Shown: positions 31,390-32,808 of the stretch, one piece after another
How positions within the stretch are numbered: the first letter of the stretch is position 1
How the letters are laid out: each line of letters opens with the position of its first letter
From: Apostichopus parvimensis
Lineage: Eukaryota; Echinodermata; Holothuroidea; Aspidochirotida; Stichopodidae
DNA length: 32,808 bases
Assembly: GCA_000934455.1 (NCBI GenBank)
Contig: KN886524.1
Span: forward strand, 35,897-68,704
Direction: 5' to 3'
Notes under the pieces: generated by a model
What the model was told of the DNA's origin: nothing
Seen by the model: the letters and a program-made list of their open reading frames with translations, nothing else
The model's database searches: none
Position numbers and translations under genes: made by a program

Positions 31390-32760
31390 ACTGGCGCTAG
31401 CTGCAGAGCTGCATGTTTTTATTAACATATTTGTGACCCCGTCTGGACCTGTGGCTTTATTTATCTTAACACTAGAAAAATATTTCCTAACATCAGTTCC
31501 ATTTACAACAACTCTGTCACTACCAGTGTTAACACAATTAGGCCTGTTCCTCAATTTTTTTTATCAATTCCTGCATTAACCAATTCATCGCTACTAACAT
31601 CAAACCAACAATAAAAATCATTCAAATCATTAACCAGTTTTTGTCCTAACCGGTCCACTTTTATTTTTCCCTTTATAACATGCAATTATACTTTGCATCA
31701 CTTGCCAGGCTGCTTTCGAATTACCCCCTCAAATTTATCTTCCAATTTCTTTCCGTACTCTTTTTTACATCTCTTAACTTCCTTTTTTATCTCCCGCTGT
31801 TTTGCCTTTACAAGATCATAATCCCCGCTTGCGAATGCAGCTTTCTTTTCACACACTAGGGGTTTCAACCTTTTTGATACCCACGGTTTGCTATTTGGGA
31901 AAATGCGAAACGATTTTTTTTAGATTATAAGATCAACACAGAAATTAATATACTCAGTAATAGTTGCAGTAGTGTCCTGTACGTTTGGATCATCAAACAC
32001 ATTCCAGTCCGTGCACTCAAAACACCCACGCAATTGCTCAACAGCTTCCTTGTTCCAGCTCAGTGATCAGAACTACCAAGCTGAGCTAAAGTTTTTACTT
32101 TGCAATTACTTCCATTGACATTACCATCCAGTGTAGTGTTATTCCTTGTAGGCAGATCAATATATTGTGTATAAGTAGGAAGTAGATCGTCAATCTTGCA
32201 GTGATGAAAGTTCCCCCATTATCAGATTAACAGCATCGGGGTGGGAATTTTCAATGCGATTAATCGGTGCTTTTAATTGATTACGAGCATTGTCAGCATT
32301 CGCTTTCGGGTGGATATACACAGCCGTAACTAAGATCTGTGTGAATTCCCTTGGTAGATAAAATGGCTGAAGACCGATTGTCAAACTTTCAATATCAGGG
32401 GTGCATAGTTTCTGCTAGACAAGTTATTACAACAGCTACCATTAATGACAATACACAGACCCCCTCCTCTTGATTTTCCTGATTCAGTAGTGCGGTCTCC
32501 ACGAACAAGTTTATAATTTAGGATGTCAACGATATTGTCAGGCAGACTTTCTGAGAGCAATGTTTCTGTAAAACACATAAAGCTGGCCCCGTGGATTCAT
32601 TAAAGTGTCTAGTACAGACCTGCAGCTCGTCCACTTTATTTTGTATGGATCTTACGTTCCCAAAGATTACTGGTGGTAGTGATGTTTTGTGCCCCCTACG
32701 CCTGTTCCATTTCCGTACTTCACCACTTCTACCTCGCCTACGTCCCATTGTCTCCCCAGG
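31390..32760 (-). mobile_element. Broken CR1/L2-like LINE, ORF2 fragment (endonuclease, linker, start of reverse transcriptase)
   Basis: On the minus strand the pieces lie in ORF2 order. The endonuclease start is at about 32,650 (FGNVRSIQNKVDEL). Endonuclease middle and end pieces follow at 32,580-32,200 (SRGGGLCIVIN; SHPDAVNLIMG). Linker sequence includes CFECTDWNVFDDP (about 32,000) and EKKAAFASGDYDLVKAKQ (about 31,830). The reverse transcriptase start is at about 31,440 (INKATGPDGVTNMLIKTC). The reading moves between frames with several stops, and the transcriptase is cut off about a dozen residues after its first motif. It is a dead, internally decayed and 3'-truncated copy that probably continues past the right edge on its 5' side. 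Confidence 0.85.
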
Positions 32761-32808
32761 ATATTGCTGTCAGCCGGCTTTGGGCCTTTGGGCCATTGTA
32801 TATATATA

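Overview
The window is animal nuclear DNA: AT-rich, intron-rich, with GT-AG introns of about 0.07 to 2.6 kb, several interspersed repeats and one long multi-exon gene. The protein domains (death-effector-like folds combined with ZU5 and UPA) and the style of the repeats fit an invertebrate deuterostome, perhaps an echinoderm such as a sea cucumber. That placement is inference and is weak at species level.

Layout. Positions 1-8,980 show no convincing coding sequence. They hold low-complexity C/G runs, two inverted-repeat structures, a pair of direct repeats near 3.6-3.9 kb and a retroposon-like 3' tail near 7.8 kb. Positions 8,981-29,264 (+ strand) hold one gene that I reconstructed from splice sites. 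It has 21 coding exons in an unbroken chain of compatible intron phases, ending at a TAA at 29,262-29,264. Only the first coding exon, with the start codon, was not found. The readable part encodes about 1,780 residues. In order these are: a beta-propeller, death-effector-like domain (DED) 1, a long coiled coil of 14-residue repeats, an acidic linker, DED2, ZU5-1, UPA-1, DED3, a UBA-like helical segment, ZU5-2, UPA-2 and DED4. The ZU5-UPA-DED block occurs twice with matching intron phases, so it arose by internal duplication.

Introns carry a hAT-type nonautonomous DNA transposon inserted directly at a splice donor, a 128-bp near-perfect palindrome flanked by direct repeats, tRNA-derived SINE remnants, and tandem arrays with periods of about 210 and 63 bp. 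Downstream, a decayed partial copy of the terminal exon lies at about 29.89-30.0 kb. It is followed by tandem repeats (63-bp and 45-bp units) and a broken CR1/L2-like LINE on the minus strand that runs towards the right edge.

The likely biology is cytoplasmic signalling. The propeller would be a ligand or partner-binding head, the coiled coil an oligomerisation rod, the four death-fold domains homotypic recruitment surfaces, and the two ZU5-UPA units regulatory modules like those of UNC5, PIDD1 and the NLRP1/CARD8 FIIND. This combination and order is the most notable thing in the window; I do not recognise it as a named protein.
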